Origin: Collybia mongolica
Taxonomy: Eukaryota > Basidiomycota > Agaricomycetes > Agaricales > Clitocybaceae
DNA length: 64,000 nucleotides
Assembly (NCBI GenBank): GCA_013420905.1
Contig: JAAXNY010000006.1
Span: forward strand, 2,356,001-2,420,000
Reading direction: 5' to 3'
Each line of letters opens with the position of its first letter. Position 1 is the first letter of the stretch. Below, piece after piece: positions 11,104 to 21,424 of the stretch. A program made the translations under genes and the position numbers. A model generated the notes under the pieces. That model had not been told where the DNA came from. It saw only the letters and a list, made by a program, of their open reading frames with translations, and searched no databases.

Positions 11104-11919
11104 TCAACGGTAGCGGCGGAGGCTGAGGGTATTGTGTTTTTTCCAGGTAGAACGAGCGGGGGTGTGATTGTGACGATGACCCTTGCCCAAGCCGCGGTTC
11201 TAAATGGATCCGTGAGCAACGAAGACCAATAACACGATTATCAAACGCACCTGCTTGCCAATACTCGTAAGGCCGCGTGCTTCTCTGCGCTTGTGGACCG
11301 GCTTGGCGATCCAGTTGATCCTAGGATCGCGACGAACCTGGATATTGGTAGTAAATACACGAATAGACACAGAAGCATAGGACTTACAGCCTTATGGTTA
11401 GGGTCTACAAGTATTACCTCATAATACTTGTATACGCCATCTTGGTTGACCCAATACGAGTTCAGAACTCGTAAATTGCCGCATCGCTTGCCCACCCGCT
11501 CCTCTGCGGTACTCCGAAGACCGCGCTGGAATTTAAGTTGGTTGACGCCATGATGTACAGGTTTTCCATAAGTAGCACCTGGTGATTGTATATTCAATGA
11601 GCCCAGAAGTAAAAGCTATGTCGTTATCCCCACCCTTGGGTGCATGCTTCTTGCGGTTACCACGACGAACTCGGACACGATAGATAACGAATCCTTGCTT
11701 GGCTTTGTAGCCCAGCCGACGGGCCTTGTCGGGGCGGGATGGTCGGGAAGCGCGATGGATTACATTCAGTTGGCGATACTCCCAGCACCTGCCATAGCAT
11801 TGTGAGTCGAAAAGACGTGGGCTAAACCTCCAGATTACACACCGTACACGGAGGAGAAATCTCAAAACATCAGACTGCTTTTTCTTGTACAGCTCACCAA
11901 TGTACTTGTATGCGCCCAT
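11104..11919 (-). CDS. RPL15: 60S ribosomal protein L15 (eL15)
   Basis: Core protein of the large cytosolic ribosomal subunit that binds 28S rRNA. ATG at 11919 begins [18 protein letters not shown]. The first intron (11789-11842) splits an Arg codon and joins RVR to [18 protein letters not shown]. Next comes [20 protein letters not shown], then after a second intron [19 protein letters not shown], and [20 protein letters not shown] third intron follows HKA and joins [11 protein letters not shown]; a fourth joins IGKQ to [12 protein letters not shown]. The protein ends NTLSLRRYR with the stop at 11104-11106. All conserved eL15 blocks are present and in frame, so the copy looks intact and should be essential. 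It lies directly beside the repeat island that starts near 12.25 kb. Confidence 0.96.
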
Positions 11920-12254
11920 CTTGCAGTTGAGGCTGGTTAGTATATGTTGGTCGACGAACGGGTTTTTGTCCCACCTTTTGTCCCAATGTTCGAGGCCGTA
12001 ATATTGGACCCAAATGCAGACAGGGAGGCTTAGCTAACTGTGCAGTACCACCGGTATATTCCGTGTCCTAACCCTAAGTATAGTTGCCGGACGGAAAGAC
12101 CCAGGTCTGAAAATCGGGTCTAATTCGGTTGATTGACCTGGGTACTTCACTGATCTGAGTTTTGCAAACTCACCTAGTTTTGCAAATCGGCCTTGATATA
12201 CACAACAACTTACGTCGGAGACTGATTGTTTACAGATTGGGTGTGCATATGTCT
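11920..12254 (-). promoter_or_regulatory. RPL15 upstream region with an AACCCTAA box
   Basis: About 150 bp upstream of the RPL15 start, the sequence taaccctaa (12069-12077) matches the telomere-like box known from ribosomal-protein promoters of several fungi and plants (Tbf1-type or telo box). Closer in, ttttgtccca occurs twice in tandem at about 11963-11986. Both are matches by eye; function is inferred. Confidence 0.4.
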
Positions 12255-13497
12255 CTTGTATTATAATGTAATTCGCCGGACAGCACACCTCAAATGGTCT
12301 CTTTTTTTTTGGTCAACATTATATATACCAACTGTACCTAATACATGCGCTGGTCACTACGAGTAGTAATTGGAGGAATAGGGAGGGGGGGCAGAAGACA
12401 AAGTGCTGCAGAGCTGGGATGCTCACCTGACCAGGGTCGAACTAGCGAATGGAGCCGGAGCTCATTGTACACAGGCCGGAAGGGCCAATCTACGCCAGGG
12501 GGTAGGCCCCCCACTGCAGTGCCCTGCAGCGGGTGGTGGCTTCAAGTCCACTGATTATCCAGGTTCACATGTTCGGGCAGGGAGCACCCTATAGCTGTCA
12601 CTTAGAACACTGAGTACTGCCCCTAGCCTGTTTAGGACTAGGGAACATCGAACATGAATGCGCTCTTGTTCTCTGAGAGGAAGTCAACCAGCCACGCATA
12701 GCGCAGCTGACCACCTCAAATGGTCACAAAGTGAAAAAGGTCCTCCTGCATGCTACACTCAGTCAAAATAGTTGAAACAAGTTTGTAGTATCATTGAGTA
12801 GGTAGTTGTGCATAGTATGGTACAATCCAAGTAGCAAAAAAGATACATAATAATCATGGAGAACAACAATGTGAGTGGTCAGTCATAAGTAAAAATTGAG
12901 ACACCACCAAAAATTTACCAGAACTTCACTATCTACCTATGTGTAGATAAACAAGTGACACGGCGAGGTACATTATAGTCTAATTTACTCTTTGGAACCC
13001 CAGAACCACTAGTAGAAGCATCTGGGGTGGTACTAGAGGAGGGTTTTGTTGGTGCCAGAATGGGAAAATGCTCACTTGGACTATCAACTTGAGAATCACT
13101 CTCAGAGCTATTGCTGTCATCTTGGGATGGACCAGGGCCTTGATAGGTCTCTTCAAAGGGGTTCTGAGGAAGAAAATCAGGTTCAGAGTCATCTTCATGG
13201 GAAGAGCTTTCCATAAAATGGTTGTGGAACCCAAGGTACTGGAATGCCTTTTTCCCTGCCCCTGGATCTACCCCAACCCCTGCCCTGAGCTTCAGCCTTA
13301 GCAGCTTTCTCTGTATCTTTCTCTGCCTTCTTTTTTGCCTTGTCCCTTTGCTTTAGTGTCCTTTTCTGCTGCTCTGGCCACCTCCTTTTCTATTCTCTTC
13401 TGTGCTGCATCATCTGCCCTCTGTACCTTTGCAGCTGCCTCATCAGTTTTCTTCTGTTCCATTTCTAGCCTTGTTCTCCCCTTCTCCCACTCCTTAA
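12255..13497 (-). repeat. Left arm of a large inverted repeat, interrupted by a SINE-like insertion
   Basis: From 12712 to about 13497 this arm is the nearly identical reverse complement of 20863-21645. Outside the insertion at 12300-12711, the match resumes: 12255-12299 (ataatgtaattcgccggacagc) pairs with 21646-21694, with a 17-bp gap in the left copy. The arm encodes a minus-strand ORF block described separately. The near identity of the arms points to recent duplication, gene conversion, or two recent insertions of one element in opposite orientation. I cannot assign the superfamily. Confidence 0.85.
12300..12711 (-). mobile_element. SINE-like retroposon, candidate, with poly(A) tail and 14-bp target duplication
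   Basis: The 412-bp segment interrupts the left inverted-repeat arm. It is bounded by a perfect 14-bp direct duplication, cacctcaaatggtc, at 12286-12299 and 12712-12725, while the right arm has a single copy with no insert. On the minus strand it ends in an A-rich tail (aaaaaaaaaga) next to the duplication, the hallmark of target-primed reverse transcription. Its 5' end (from 12711 leftwards) has a possible B box, TGTTCGATGTTCC, 56-68 nt in, and a weak A-box-like stretch GCGCTATGCGTGG, so a tRNA-derived head is possible. It has no ORF of note. Confidence 0.75.
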
Positions 13498-13624
13498 CTT
13501 CCTCCTCTGTCTGATTAGCAAGCTCTTGTTGCTGAAGTGCATCTAAAGCATCAGAGTGCTCCTCCTGCATACCCAACCTGAAGGATTGTACCACCTCGTT
13601 GTGCTGGTCAGTCCCTATTTCCAA
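12933..13624 (-). pseudogene. Lys/Glu-rich coiled-coil ORF block of the inverted-repeat element (left copy)
   Basis: The minus-strand frames give a helical Lys/Glu/Ala-rich stretch (EQKKTDEAAAKVQRADDAAQ) that runs into a Ser/Asp-rich acidic segment (SSHEDDSEPDFLPQNPFEE) and ends in CLSTHR. The two parts are in different frames, joined near the poly-A run at about 13340, so a frameshift or intron separates them. The same block occurs on the plus strand in the right arm. It could be the C-terminal portion of a DNA-transposon protein; that is inference, as no catalytic motif is seen. The product is not recognised. Confidence 0.45.
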
Positions 13625-14280
13625 GCTGTGTTTTCAGATGGGTGGTGAATTGTTGGTCAATAATGTGCTGAGCTTGATACTGTTCAATCAGTTTAGCCTG
13701 AACTCTAATAAGTTCTTACTGTGTCACAGCTATGTTGTTTTGTGCAGCCTTGCAATGGCCTGCAATTAAAATGTCTTCATGAAGCCTCCCAAGTTGGCAA
13801 GGTGTCATGTCTACTGCCATCTCCTCCATCTGTACATTGAGTTTGTTGAGTTGAGCACTTTGTACAGATGATTGGGAAGATGATCAAGATTGAGAACAAG
13901 TTTGTGGGAATGGCTGAGAGGGGAAACATGACCAACCACAAGTAGGAGTAGGTAGATTGATAGGTATAGCTGAACTACCAGAGGAGGATGGCTGAGGATT
14001 TTCTGCAGATTCTGTTGGGAGTTCAACTGGAGTGTGGGCTACTTCTGAAATATCATGAGTGGCATATGGAGGAGGGATTTGTTTATAGGCATGACTTTCT
14101 GCAAAATCAACTGGACATCAGCCATATGGTTGAAATGACTTAACAATAGTTGATGGTGTAAGAACACTAGCCTGAGTCCATTTGAGAAGTTGGCTGAATA
14201 GAGTTTTGTTGACATGGATATTCAGCATTGTTTGTTCAAAAGAAAGTTACATAATTCACTGGACCACTGCACACTTTTTG
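13625..14280 (-). pseudogene. Decayed continuation of the element protein (left copy only)
   Basis: Reading the minus strand gives a discontinuous protein-like sequence with several stops: LLNIHVNKTLFSQLLKW, then IVKSFQPYG, then HDISEVAHTPVELPTES, a Ser/Pro-rich stretch, and QLNKLNVQMEEMAVDMTP. The layout, a region leading to a Lys/Glu-rich tail, resembles the C-terminal part of fungal DDE transposases. This is a weak comparison from memory. The right arm lacks this part, so the right copy is truncated at 20863. Confidence 0.35.
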
Positions 14281-15426
14281 AATATTTTTGACATTATGCA
14301 ACAAAAACATCATATTTTATTTTTCTGTATTTGAGCTTGGAGTATGTATCTGTCTGAACATGTCAGGTACATATGAGAACCAGCACCATATTGAATGGTA
14401 TGGTATATCATTTACAATAAGTATTTTTGTGGAGGGCCTTGGAGCCCAAATTTTGGCTGTGATCACCAGTCAACGGGTCACTTTGGTTACTGAACCAAAA
14501 AAGTCTGGATCCTATCACAACATCCACATTTCGCTATCTCTTGTCAAAACACCCATCTCTAAAGCATCCTACATTTCCCTCTTGGCTATTATGACTTGTA
14601 GAAATGTCCAGGCACCCTCTGCTGCTAATAGAGACAGTAAATGAGCTGCTGCATTAGCAGCATACTAACTTCAAACCCCAAACCTTCTATCAGGAGTTTA
14701 GCTAAGTCTTTTTTTTCTACACTCCAAGGCTAGCTTGGTGGTGCTCAGGAGGTCTTTACACTAAGCCACATAACCCCTGTGGACTCCGTGCAGACACATG
14801 GACTCTGTGTGGAGTCCACACGGACTCATTTGGCAGGATACTCGACACTCAGCTGGATGACAATCCACATCCATGCCGAGTCCACATCAATCCACATAAA
14901 ATTACGTGGACACACAGACAAGCATGGACAGACAGCTCGCAGAGTCTATTACTAACCAGATTACTAATATAATTTTTATTTACTCAAATTATATATACTA
15001 TTGTTATTCTAACATAACATAACAGTGCTGAAAAGCTTGCATCCAACTAGGTTCAAATGTGCAGACACAAACATTACATAATATGTTTGGCATTCATAAC
15101 CATTGGGCAAGACAGGCATTTCAAGCTGCAGGCTAAATTGGCCTCAAGTACACAGACTTAAATCACATGACTATGAAGCACAGGCAATGGTCACATTACC
15201 ATTGCCACATCTTTGTTGGTTCTCTTCAACCACATCAACCAAACTGCCAATGCCAACACACCGAATGCCAATCAATAGCAACATAACAATGCACAAGACA
15301 ATGTGGGGCAAAGGGTAGAAATGGACATGGAATGAGGGGACAATGAGGAAAGGGCACCCTGAGGGGCAAAGGGGGGTGAGTCCCACACTGCCACTCACCT
15401 ACACACTCACCACATAGTGTGTCCCC

Positions 15427-15499
15427 TCCCACTTCAGGAACCTGAGAGATGAGAAGGACACAGCTGCCAACACCCAGGATGCCCCAGTGCACCTGGAAG

Positions 15500-15532
<33 letters not shown>

Positions 15533-15890
15533 AAGACAGCAGCAGCAGCAGCAGCAGCAACCGTGATGACAAGGCCTGCAGCCATAATGGCAACAGCAGC
15601 AGCAGCAGCCATACCAACAATGGCACAATGATGATAATGAAGGGTGACAACTAGAACAAGGACAAAGATAATGACCACCACCACAAGGACAATGAAGATG
15701 ACAATGACTAAGAACAACAGGGACAACAGCAAGAAAAATGGCCAGCACTGGACCATGCCAGTGCTGCCACCACTGCTACCCAGGCCACTGACAATGCTGT
15801 GGGGGCCCATCCTGCATTACCTGGTATGGAAGACAATGGCAACAAGGATGATGGGGACGGCAGGTGCAGCAGGGGCCCCTGCCCATATTA
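15427..15890 (+). pseudogene. Broken Asn/Ser-rich reading frame inside the GGACTC element
   Basis: From 15427 the plus strand reads PSHFRNLRDEKDTAANTQ, then APVHLED, about ten Asn, a short acidic step and about seven Ser, and stops near 15652. After more stops a second stretch reads EKWPALDHASAATTATQ and ends GRCSRGPCPY near 15890. This looks like the decayed C-terminal end of a low-complexity protein. No family is recognised. Long minus-strand hydrophobic ORFs over these bases are antisense readings of the trinucleotide runs. Confidence 0.35.
15501..15609. repeat. Trinucleotide microsatellites (CAA)n and (CAG)n
   Basis: There are ten CAA units at 15501-15530, about eight CAG units at 15537-15560, and a second short CAG run at about 15592-15609. 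In the plus frame they encode Asn and Ser runs. Confidence 0.9.
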
Positions 15891-16233
15891 GATTAAGTAT
15901 TTACTATAATGTAGTATTTATTATCAATATATAGTATTTGTTATCATGTTATAAGAAAGACAGTAAGTACACTATAATAGTAAAAGAAAGTAAGTGAGTC
16001 TGCACAGACTCTGTGGAGTCCACACAAGTCTGTGCAGAGTCCACAAGGACATGTGGCTCAGTGTAAAGTACAGGTACTCAGCCATAACCAGCGGAGATGG
16101 GGTCTTGCCTCCATCTTAGTGAGACTGAAACTTGGGTCCTTGCTGACTATGCTGGATGCATGCAGGATTTGAAATTTCCACTGACACCCAGTGAAGCTGA
16201 ACATATTTATGCATTAAGCAAACAAGTACTTAC

Positions 16234-16258
16234 GGTTAGGGGTTAGAGTTAGGGTTAG
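16234..16258 (+). repeat. Short telomere-like repeat (TTAGGG)n, interstitial
   Basis: The sequence ggttaggggttagagttag + ggttag contains about four degenerate TTAGGG units. It lies inside the repeat island with tens of kilobases on either side, so it is not a chromosome end. Confidence 0.7.
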
Positions 16259-17266
16259 TATTCTCTAAGAGCCTCAGTTAATACTGTCTGTTGCTAGGAC
16301 ATAAATTGTAGTACTTACAAAGTATAAACAACGGTTTTAATTTTCTGCTAAGAATAGATGGAAACAATTACCACAGGCCACAACAAGAGTGTCCCCGAAG
16401 GCAAACAAATGCACACACATAAGTGAGCCATTCCAAATCATAGGAATTCCCTACACAGGGAAGGGGATCTACTGGTATATCTCCACCAATCAAGTTTCAC
16501 TGCCTGTTTGCCATATTGGGCTACTAATGGGCTCAGGCTGTCACAAGTCTGATGGTTGTGGGACCAATAGAGATCTGATAGGTTAACTCTGATCTGGGAT
16601 GACAAGAAGCTTACATGCTGCTATGCCCCAAAGCACCCGTATTTATATTTGTTTGTACCTTTCCAAATTTGATTATAATCTCTTGTTATATCTATTTTAA
16701 TATCACATTCATATATTACTTGGCCAAAAGCATAGCCAAACAAGTCAATGTGGATGCTCCTAGAATCTATAATGCTCAATATCTTGACAATGGCTAGCTA
16801 TATGAGCATGGTTAAATATAATATCTGATAATACAACAAAAAAACACTTAACAGGCATATGTACATTTGTTTGAACTTTGTCTTTGACAATGATATCTAT
16901 TTTTAGAATATCTGATAAGTTCCTGATTAACCCAGGATGCAAGGCTAGAAATAAAATGTTAAATGTTGAATGGTTGATATACATTTCAATACTGTGGGAA
17001 CTTATTTCTATTATAGGCATTTGGATTGATATTACTTCCTTACATCACACAAAATATAAGTCTATACAAGTACATATCCCCCACACAAGCCTGTCACTCC
17101 CCTGCTGTCCTTAGCTACCACTACCCCCTTATTTGATTTTGCATTAGTGCTTGCTGGCATGGGATGTGCAAGGGATGGATTGAGTTTGCATGCTACTGTA
17201 GTAGGTAGTCTCCTATATGCAGTGGTTACAAGTTCTTTATCAACCCAGTTTTCGGGCAGAAAGGTG

Positions 17267-17296
17267 ATTCATTCATTCATTCATTCATTCATTCAT
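17267..17296. repeat. Tetranucleotide microsatellite (ATTC)n
   Basis: About 7.5 perfect ATTC units in 30 bp. Confidence 0.95.
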
Positions 17297-18435
17297 ATTT
17301 CAACACCGCAGGAAAATATTTCCATAATGGGATTTTTCTTCTCTTATGGCTTTTTACAGCATTTCTCCACAAATACAAAGTATTGTGACATAATTTGCAT
17401 GTATTTGGGATGTTTACATAATGCTTTTGATGATGCCATCAAAATTATGCATATCTAATATTTCAAAGCATTGTGTTTCAAAATTTATTTTGTGATTTTC
17501 TCCATAACCAGTAAAGCTATTAACTTTGTTTTTATATGTTTGGAATGTATAAACATGGCTCTACAATTTCCTTGTTGAGCACATTTTTCCCACGGTCTAT
17601 TTTGAGCGAAATATTAGAAATGTCCAGATTCAGCTAGTTTTGAAGGTCTGTGTATTATACCAAAGATGAACAAACATCTTATAACAACAATGACCCTTAC
17701 CAAACATGATCCTTGTGGGAAATTATCCTAAACATTGGAAAAATCAACAACTACTACTATATTTACCTGAAATACAAAGAGGATTGAATTCTCTATATAT
17801 TGACATATGTCACATGATCTATTCCATCACATAAGCATACCAAATACATGACAACAATCTGAATGCTCATTTAGTGTCCATGATCCTGGGAAAAGTAAGT
17901 TCTGATGGTTTTTATGCACAGGCATTGCTTGTTTGCTTGGTAACATTTTCCCAGGGTCACATGACCTCTATAAACTATCATCTACATTGTTTCTAGTCAT
18001 TTACAACTTCCTGAATGTGGAATGGACTTATTTCTCCTAAGAAAAGAAATAAAGAACGAGTACCTGCCACACAGTGTGTTGGCCCACTCCACCCAAGTAT
18101 TCTAGAGGGTGGGGGTTGTCTATGGTTTGGAGCTGTGCATTAGTAAGATACTGCCCACACCCTACCACACTGTAAAGGGCTGCATCACACTGAGTATTAG
18201 AAAGGGGGATTGATATGAGCAGCAGGGTTCAGCTGCACAGGGAAGGGGGCAACAGAGGACTAAGTGGGCTTTTGTAAGAGGAATACCCAATTCTGCACAT
18301 ATGGCTCCAACTTCACACATCAGACATTGGCATTGGTATCATGATTGGATGTCAGCATCAGCACTTGCACTTGCATATTAGTACTCATACTTGGTACTTG
18401 TGTTTGCACATCAGCACTCATACTTGCACACTGTA

Positions 18436-19177
18436 CTTTACAGTCCCCCACATATCCTTGTGGACTCCATGTGCACTCCACATGGACTCTGCAAGGACTG
18501 CATGGACTTACTTACTTATAAGAGTTTACTTACTATTTTACTTATTACTGATGTTCTACATATACATTGATAGGATATATTATATATTGATATTGAATAT
18601 TGTACATTGATGGTATCCATGGCAGTGGGACCTGGCATTGTATTTGGCAGTGTTGTGCACAACCATAAGGCAGGGAGGTGATGGGAGGGGCAGCTGGGGA
18701 TGTAGTGGTGGTGGTTGACAACAAGGCTGATGGGTGATGTGGCACCCATCAACAATACTCAGCCATTGCCAGTAATGGCCAAGAGTGGGCAGCAGGGGGT
18801 CTTTATAGTAACAAGCAGCTTGGGCTGACAAGCTCATATTGCCAAATGGTTAGTCTCCATGCTTTATGCACATGTCATGTAACCTTGAGGCCTTGTATTT
18901 GACTCTCCAAAATATTGCATTTTTGTGCATTAAATAAGCAATGGTAACTATGATTAAGTAAGCAATCTGGAGAGTCTGCATGGACTCTATGAGGACTTGT
19001 TCCAAGCTGGGTCTGATTATCCAAGTAACAGTGTGGATTTATGGACTTAGCTTTGACTTGGCTCAGATGCAGACTGCAAATTGAGCAGGGCCCCCTGCCA
19101 AATGGGGTCTGAGCTCAGTTTGCAGACACCTGTGTTTGTCTGTGTAGTCTGTGTGGCTCATGTAGCTCAGTGTAAAG
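18436..19177. mobile_element. Second, shorter GGACTC-rich element
   Basis: The right end (gtagctcagtgtaaag, to 19177) matches the terminus of the 14754-16068 element. The left end (ctttacagtcccccacat) is a weaker match. As in the larger copy, the subterminal sequences carry repeated ggactc/gagtcc motifs (tggactccatgtgcactcca near 18471). It has no coding content. It is probably an internally deleted and diverged relative. Confidence 0.5.
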
Positions 19178-19530
19178 TCCCCAGAGAAGCTACTGAGTTG
19201 GTTGAGTATTTGGATTATACAAATATGGATCTATATTTTCAAGTTTGTTAATTTTTAACACAGTCCATCTCTGAGAGTCTGAGTCCCTACTTTACCAGCT
19301 GACTTGTTTTTAAGGGAAATGCCTAGATTTATATGGTTACCTTTTGTTCTTGGATATTTGTATAGGTGTTAGAATAAGAAAGACCCAAGAGGAGAGAAGT
19401 TCCAGAAGTGTCTAGATGAAGTACCAGAATGACCACAACAGTATAGCTAAGTCTAGTACAGGTGGCTTGGTGATGTAGCATTGAACATGTGAGACAAGAA
19501 GCGATATGATTCTGAATATAACAATAGGAT

Positions 19531-20089
19531 GGGTAAAACTATTCAGAAACCCCCCTTTCTGGTAGAAACCCAGGGTTTCTGAGGGGGTTTCCAGAAACCC
19601 CTAGCATATAGTCAAATTGAGTTTTCGGTGAGCGGTGATCATCACGGTGATGGTCCGGCACTGATTAGTCACATGTCGTTCACTGTCAATGAAGCTCATA
19701 GATACCCGCATTCATCCCTTCTCGACCCTCATGACGATCCTCTACAAATGCTGGTGGGAACAAGCAAGCTGTAAAATGTGGGAGGCTAAATTGATGTAGT
19801 GTCTGCCAATAGGAGGGGCATAATTGGTCCAATTGTCCATTCTTGCCTCACCAATCCTGAGTGGTTGTCGTAGAGGACATGAGCCAAATGGGATAGCAAT
19901 AAGGAACATCTTGTAGTTGAGCTGAATGGTGAGAACAGAAGTCTGGCATGGCAGTGTGACATCACATGACACCGGTGAACTCATCAAAATTTCGGCGCAG
20001 GGTTTCTACTGGAAAGGGGGTTTCTGTATAAGCTTATGCCAGAAACAGGGGTTTTTACCAGAAAGGGGGGTTTCTGAATAGTTTTACCC
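19531..20089. mobile_element. MITE, 559 bp, with ~38-bp TIRs and a 9-bp target duplication
   Basis: The ends are inverted copies: gggtaaaactattcagaaac at 19531 and gtttctgaatagttttaccc ending at 20089, extending with few mismatches through a cccccctttctggta block. The 9-bp sequence caataggat flanks both sides directly (19522-19530 and 20090-20098). A 9-bp duplication is usual for Mutator-like elements; hAT elements give 8 bp, so MULE is the better guess. Further internal blocks of gggtttct repeats lie next to each end. The short minus-strand ORF inside has no family similarity. Confidence 0.88.
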
Positions 20090-20098
20090 CAATAGGAT

Positions 20099-20862
20099 CT
20101 ATAAACACCAACTTCTATTGGCAATTCATTTGCAGTTGCTAATATCATACCATGGATATGGGTGAAGTTGTAATGGCATCACTTGTTTGTCCACATCTAG
20201 CCATCAGGATCACTATTGCACAGCTTGCATAGCCTCACTGTTACACCTATCATCCTGACATGCATTTCCTTAACCCCTTGATAAATAGTAGTTTACTCTA
20301 GACTAACATATCACAGATGGATTGTTGCATCAGTAGAGTTACTGATATCAGATTCTGTTGTTATTTGAGGTGTAGCCACAATGTACTGTATATAAGGGGC
20401 CCCTTCCTCTCCATGGAAAGGCACCTTTGCAATAGACTTGTAATGGGTTCTCTACTTGTAATCCAGCCTCTAGTACTCTATATTCATCCCTTCCCTGCAT
20501 GGCTGTTCATACTGTGTATACTGCTCCCTGCCTGAGCCTCTTGGCAACATGACTCCTTACAGAAGTGCAACAAGTATTTGGCAAGCTTAAATGTATGGTT
20601 ATATTACATCTTCATGTTGTGCATCCATCAGGCCTTCCATGTTGTCAAGTTACTCCCTGTTATCTGCAGTCTAATTCTAGGACATGGCCTGACAAGTGTT
20701 CCAGAACCAAACTTATCAACAACAAAAAGTAATATAAAGTTGAAGAGATTTTGGATAGCTAGTTCTATTGCAACAACCAGGTTCCAGAAATATAAAGAAA
20801 AGTTAATTATAAAAAAAAATAAGGACTCGTATCTGCCAGTAATGGCCCTCTACCTCAAGTGA
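20099..20862. other. Non-genic stretch of the repeat island
   Basis: Small plus-strand ORFs are present without family similarity. The right end is an A-rich run (aaaaaaaaataaggactcg, about 20812-20830) close to the truncation point of the right inverted-repeat arm. Confidence 0.5.
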
Positions 20863-21424
20863 AGGAGTGGGAGAAGGAGAGAATGAGGCTAGAAATGGAA
20901 CAGAAGAAAACTGATGAGGCAGCTGCAAAGGTACAGAGGGCAGATGATGCAGCACAGAAGAGAATAGAAAAGGAGGTGGCCAGAGCAGCAGAAAAGGACA
21001 CTAAAGCAAAGGGACAAGGCAAAAAAGAAGGCAGAGAAAGATACAGAGAAAGCTGCTAAGGCTGAAGCTCAGGGCAGGGGTTGGGGTAGATCCAGGGGCA
21101 GGGAAAAAGGCATTCCAGTACCTTGGGTTCCACAACCATTTTATGGAAAGCTCTTCCCATGAAGATGACTCTGAACCTGATTTTCTTCCTCAGAACCCCT
21201 TTGAAGAGACCTATCAAGGCCCTGGTCCATCCCAAGATGACAGCAATAGCTCTGAGAGTGATTCTCAAGTTGATAGTCCAAGTGAGCATTTTCCCATTCT
21301 GGCACCAACAAAACCCTCCTCTAGTACCACCCCAGATGCTTCTACTAGTGGTTCTGGGGTTCCAAAGAGTAAATTAGACTATAATGTACCTCGCCGTGTC
21401 ACTTGTTTATCTACACATAGGTAG
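20863..21424 (+). pseudogene. Lys/Glu-rich and acidic ORF block (right copy)
   Basis: Same content as the left-arm block: a Lys/Glu/Ala helical segment, a frame change near the AAAAAA run at about 21020, then the acidic Ser/Asp segment ending CLSTHR at 21424. The two copies differ at only a few bases. There is no start codon context or catalytic motif, so it is probably a 5'-truncated fragment. Confidence 0.45.

Larger units (their letters stand above)
14754..16068. mobile_element. Non-autonomous DNA element with 18-bp TIRs, GGACTC-rich ends
   Basis: The ends are inverted copies differing at one base: ctttacactaagccacat (14754-14771) and atgtggctcagtgtaaag (16051-16068). The subterminal regions are full of short gtggactc / gagtccac repeats in both orientations. 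No clear target duplication was found. The interior carries a plus-strand Asn/Ser-rich broken reading frame with trinucleotide repeats. A second, shorter member of the family is at 18436-19177. Confidence 0.7.
16069..18435. other. AT-rich non-genic part of the repeat island
   Basis: No ORF longer than about 100 codons shows family similarity. Items seen are the telomere-like stretch at 16234-16258, the ATTC microsatellite at 17267-17296, and an inverted pair catgatcctgggaaaa / ttttcccagggtcacatg at about 17879-17962 that could form a stem around a ~50-bp loop. Confidence 0.5.

Noticed and set aside
12034..12288. Minus-strand ORF upstream of RPL15
   Set aside because: No family similarity, and it overlaps the RPL15 promoter and the outer end of the repeat arm.
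14288..14644. 118-codon plus-strand ORF in the repeat island
   Set aside because: AT-rich region, no recognisable domain, no supporting splice or start context.
15235..15810. 191-codon minus-strand ORF rich in Val/Ile/Leu that looks like a membrane protein
   Set aside because: The hydrophobic runs are antisense readings of CAA and CAG microsatellites.
16234..16258. Telomere or chromosome end
   Set aside because: Only four degenerate units, with unique genes tens of kilobases away on both sides.
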